Part shown: one piece after another, positions 13,257-13,438 of the stretch
Position numbering within the stretch: the stretch's first letter is position 1
How the letters are laid out: each line of letters begins with the position of its first letter
Notes under the pieces: generated by a model
The model's database searches: none
Seen by the model: the letters and a program-made list of their open reading frames with translations, nothing else
What the model was told of the DNA's origin: nothing
Source: DAOTVC01 sp034437215
GTDB taxonomy: Bacteria; Chloroflexota; Anaerolineae; B4-G1; SLSP01
Length of the DNA stretch: 13,438 bases
Assembly (NCBI GenBank): GCA_034437215.1
Contig: DAOTVC010000172.1
Coordinates: 1-13,438 of the forward strand
Reading direction: 5' to 3'
Made by a program: the position numbers and the translations under genes

Positions 13257-13438
13257 GGATGAAACGACCGCCCGCGCTCCTAAGCTATGCCTTACGCGCT
13301 CTGCTCCTGACTTGCGTGCTGCTCCTACGACCCCAGGCTGAACCCCTGGAGGCTCAGGAGGGCGCCGAGACAGCACACAGCTACACCTTCGGTCAGACGC
13401 TGGAGATCACCCTCGCGCTACCCGAGGAGACCCAGGAG
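13250..13438 (+). CDS. Exported protein, N-terminal part, cut by the window end
   Basis: An open frame of 63 codons with no stop before the edge. It encodes a basic start (MVRMKRPP), a hydrophobic signal-peptide core (about 16-27) and a likely cleavage region (about 28-36). A beta-rich mature start then includes YTFGQTLEITLALPEE. The ATG at 13250 overlaps the end of the HEAT gene, and a GAGG (about 13239-13242) lies seven bases before it. An in-frame ATG at 13259 is a less well-supported alternative. The overlap suggests a functional pair with the HEAT protein. The family cannot be named from this fragment. Confidence 0.75.
   Translation, partial: MVRMKRPPALLSYALRALLLTCVLLLRPQAEPLEAQEGAETAHSYTFGQTLEITLALPEETQE

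Overview
The window is a GC-rich bacterial chromosome segment with dense, mostly well-spaced genes. Codon use, proline/threonine-rich stalks (TPTATP-type repeats), VIT/von Willebrand surface proteins and HEAT-repeat proteins suggest a member of the Chloroflexota (Anaerolineae-like). That placement is an inference from style, with no marker gene searched. There are eight complete protein-coding genes, one candidate leader ORF and one gene cut by the right edge. I see no tRNA, rRNA, CRISPR array or transposase.

Layout. Positions 1-369 hold three consecutive sigma70-type promoters on the minus strand, all firing out of the left edge. The two upstream ones lie in a 96-bp-period duplication. Diverging from them is a secreted, C-terminally anchored VIT/VWA protein (370-2733). 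Convergent to it is a three-gene minus-strand operon: a helical protein of unknown function (6765-6109), a Rieske non-heme iron oxygenase (6099-5098) and a GH36-type alpha-galactosidase (5101-2762), the last two overlapping as ATGA. Upstream of these, also on the minus strand, are aspS (8743-6959) and a membrane-anchored GH99-like glycosidase (10217-8829).

The 10218-10923 interval is an unusually AT-rich, repeat-bearing spacer. It has two diverged 75-bp direct repeats, an inverted partial copy, a GC-rich hairpin, a 14-bp palindrome, and then a good promoter and a 26-codon leader ORF in front of an RseP-type site-2 protease (10924-12081). A strong 18-bp inverted repeat separates this from a HEAT-repeat gene (12198-13256). 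The HEAT gene overlaps the start of an exported protein that runs off the right end.

Functionally the window mixes housekeeping (AspRS, site-2 protease) with carbohydrate handling (a cytoplasmic GH36 and a surface GH99-like enzyme) and cell-surface proteins. The parts that do not reduce to known systems are the tandem promoter array, the helical/Rieske/GH36 operon, the leader ORF upstream of the protease, and the interleaved inverted repeats after it.
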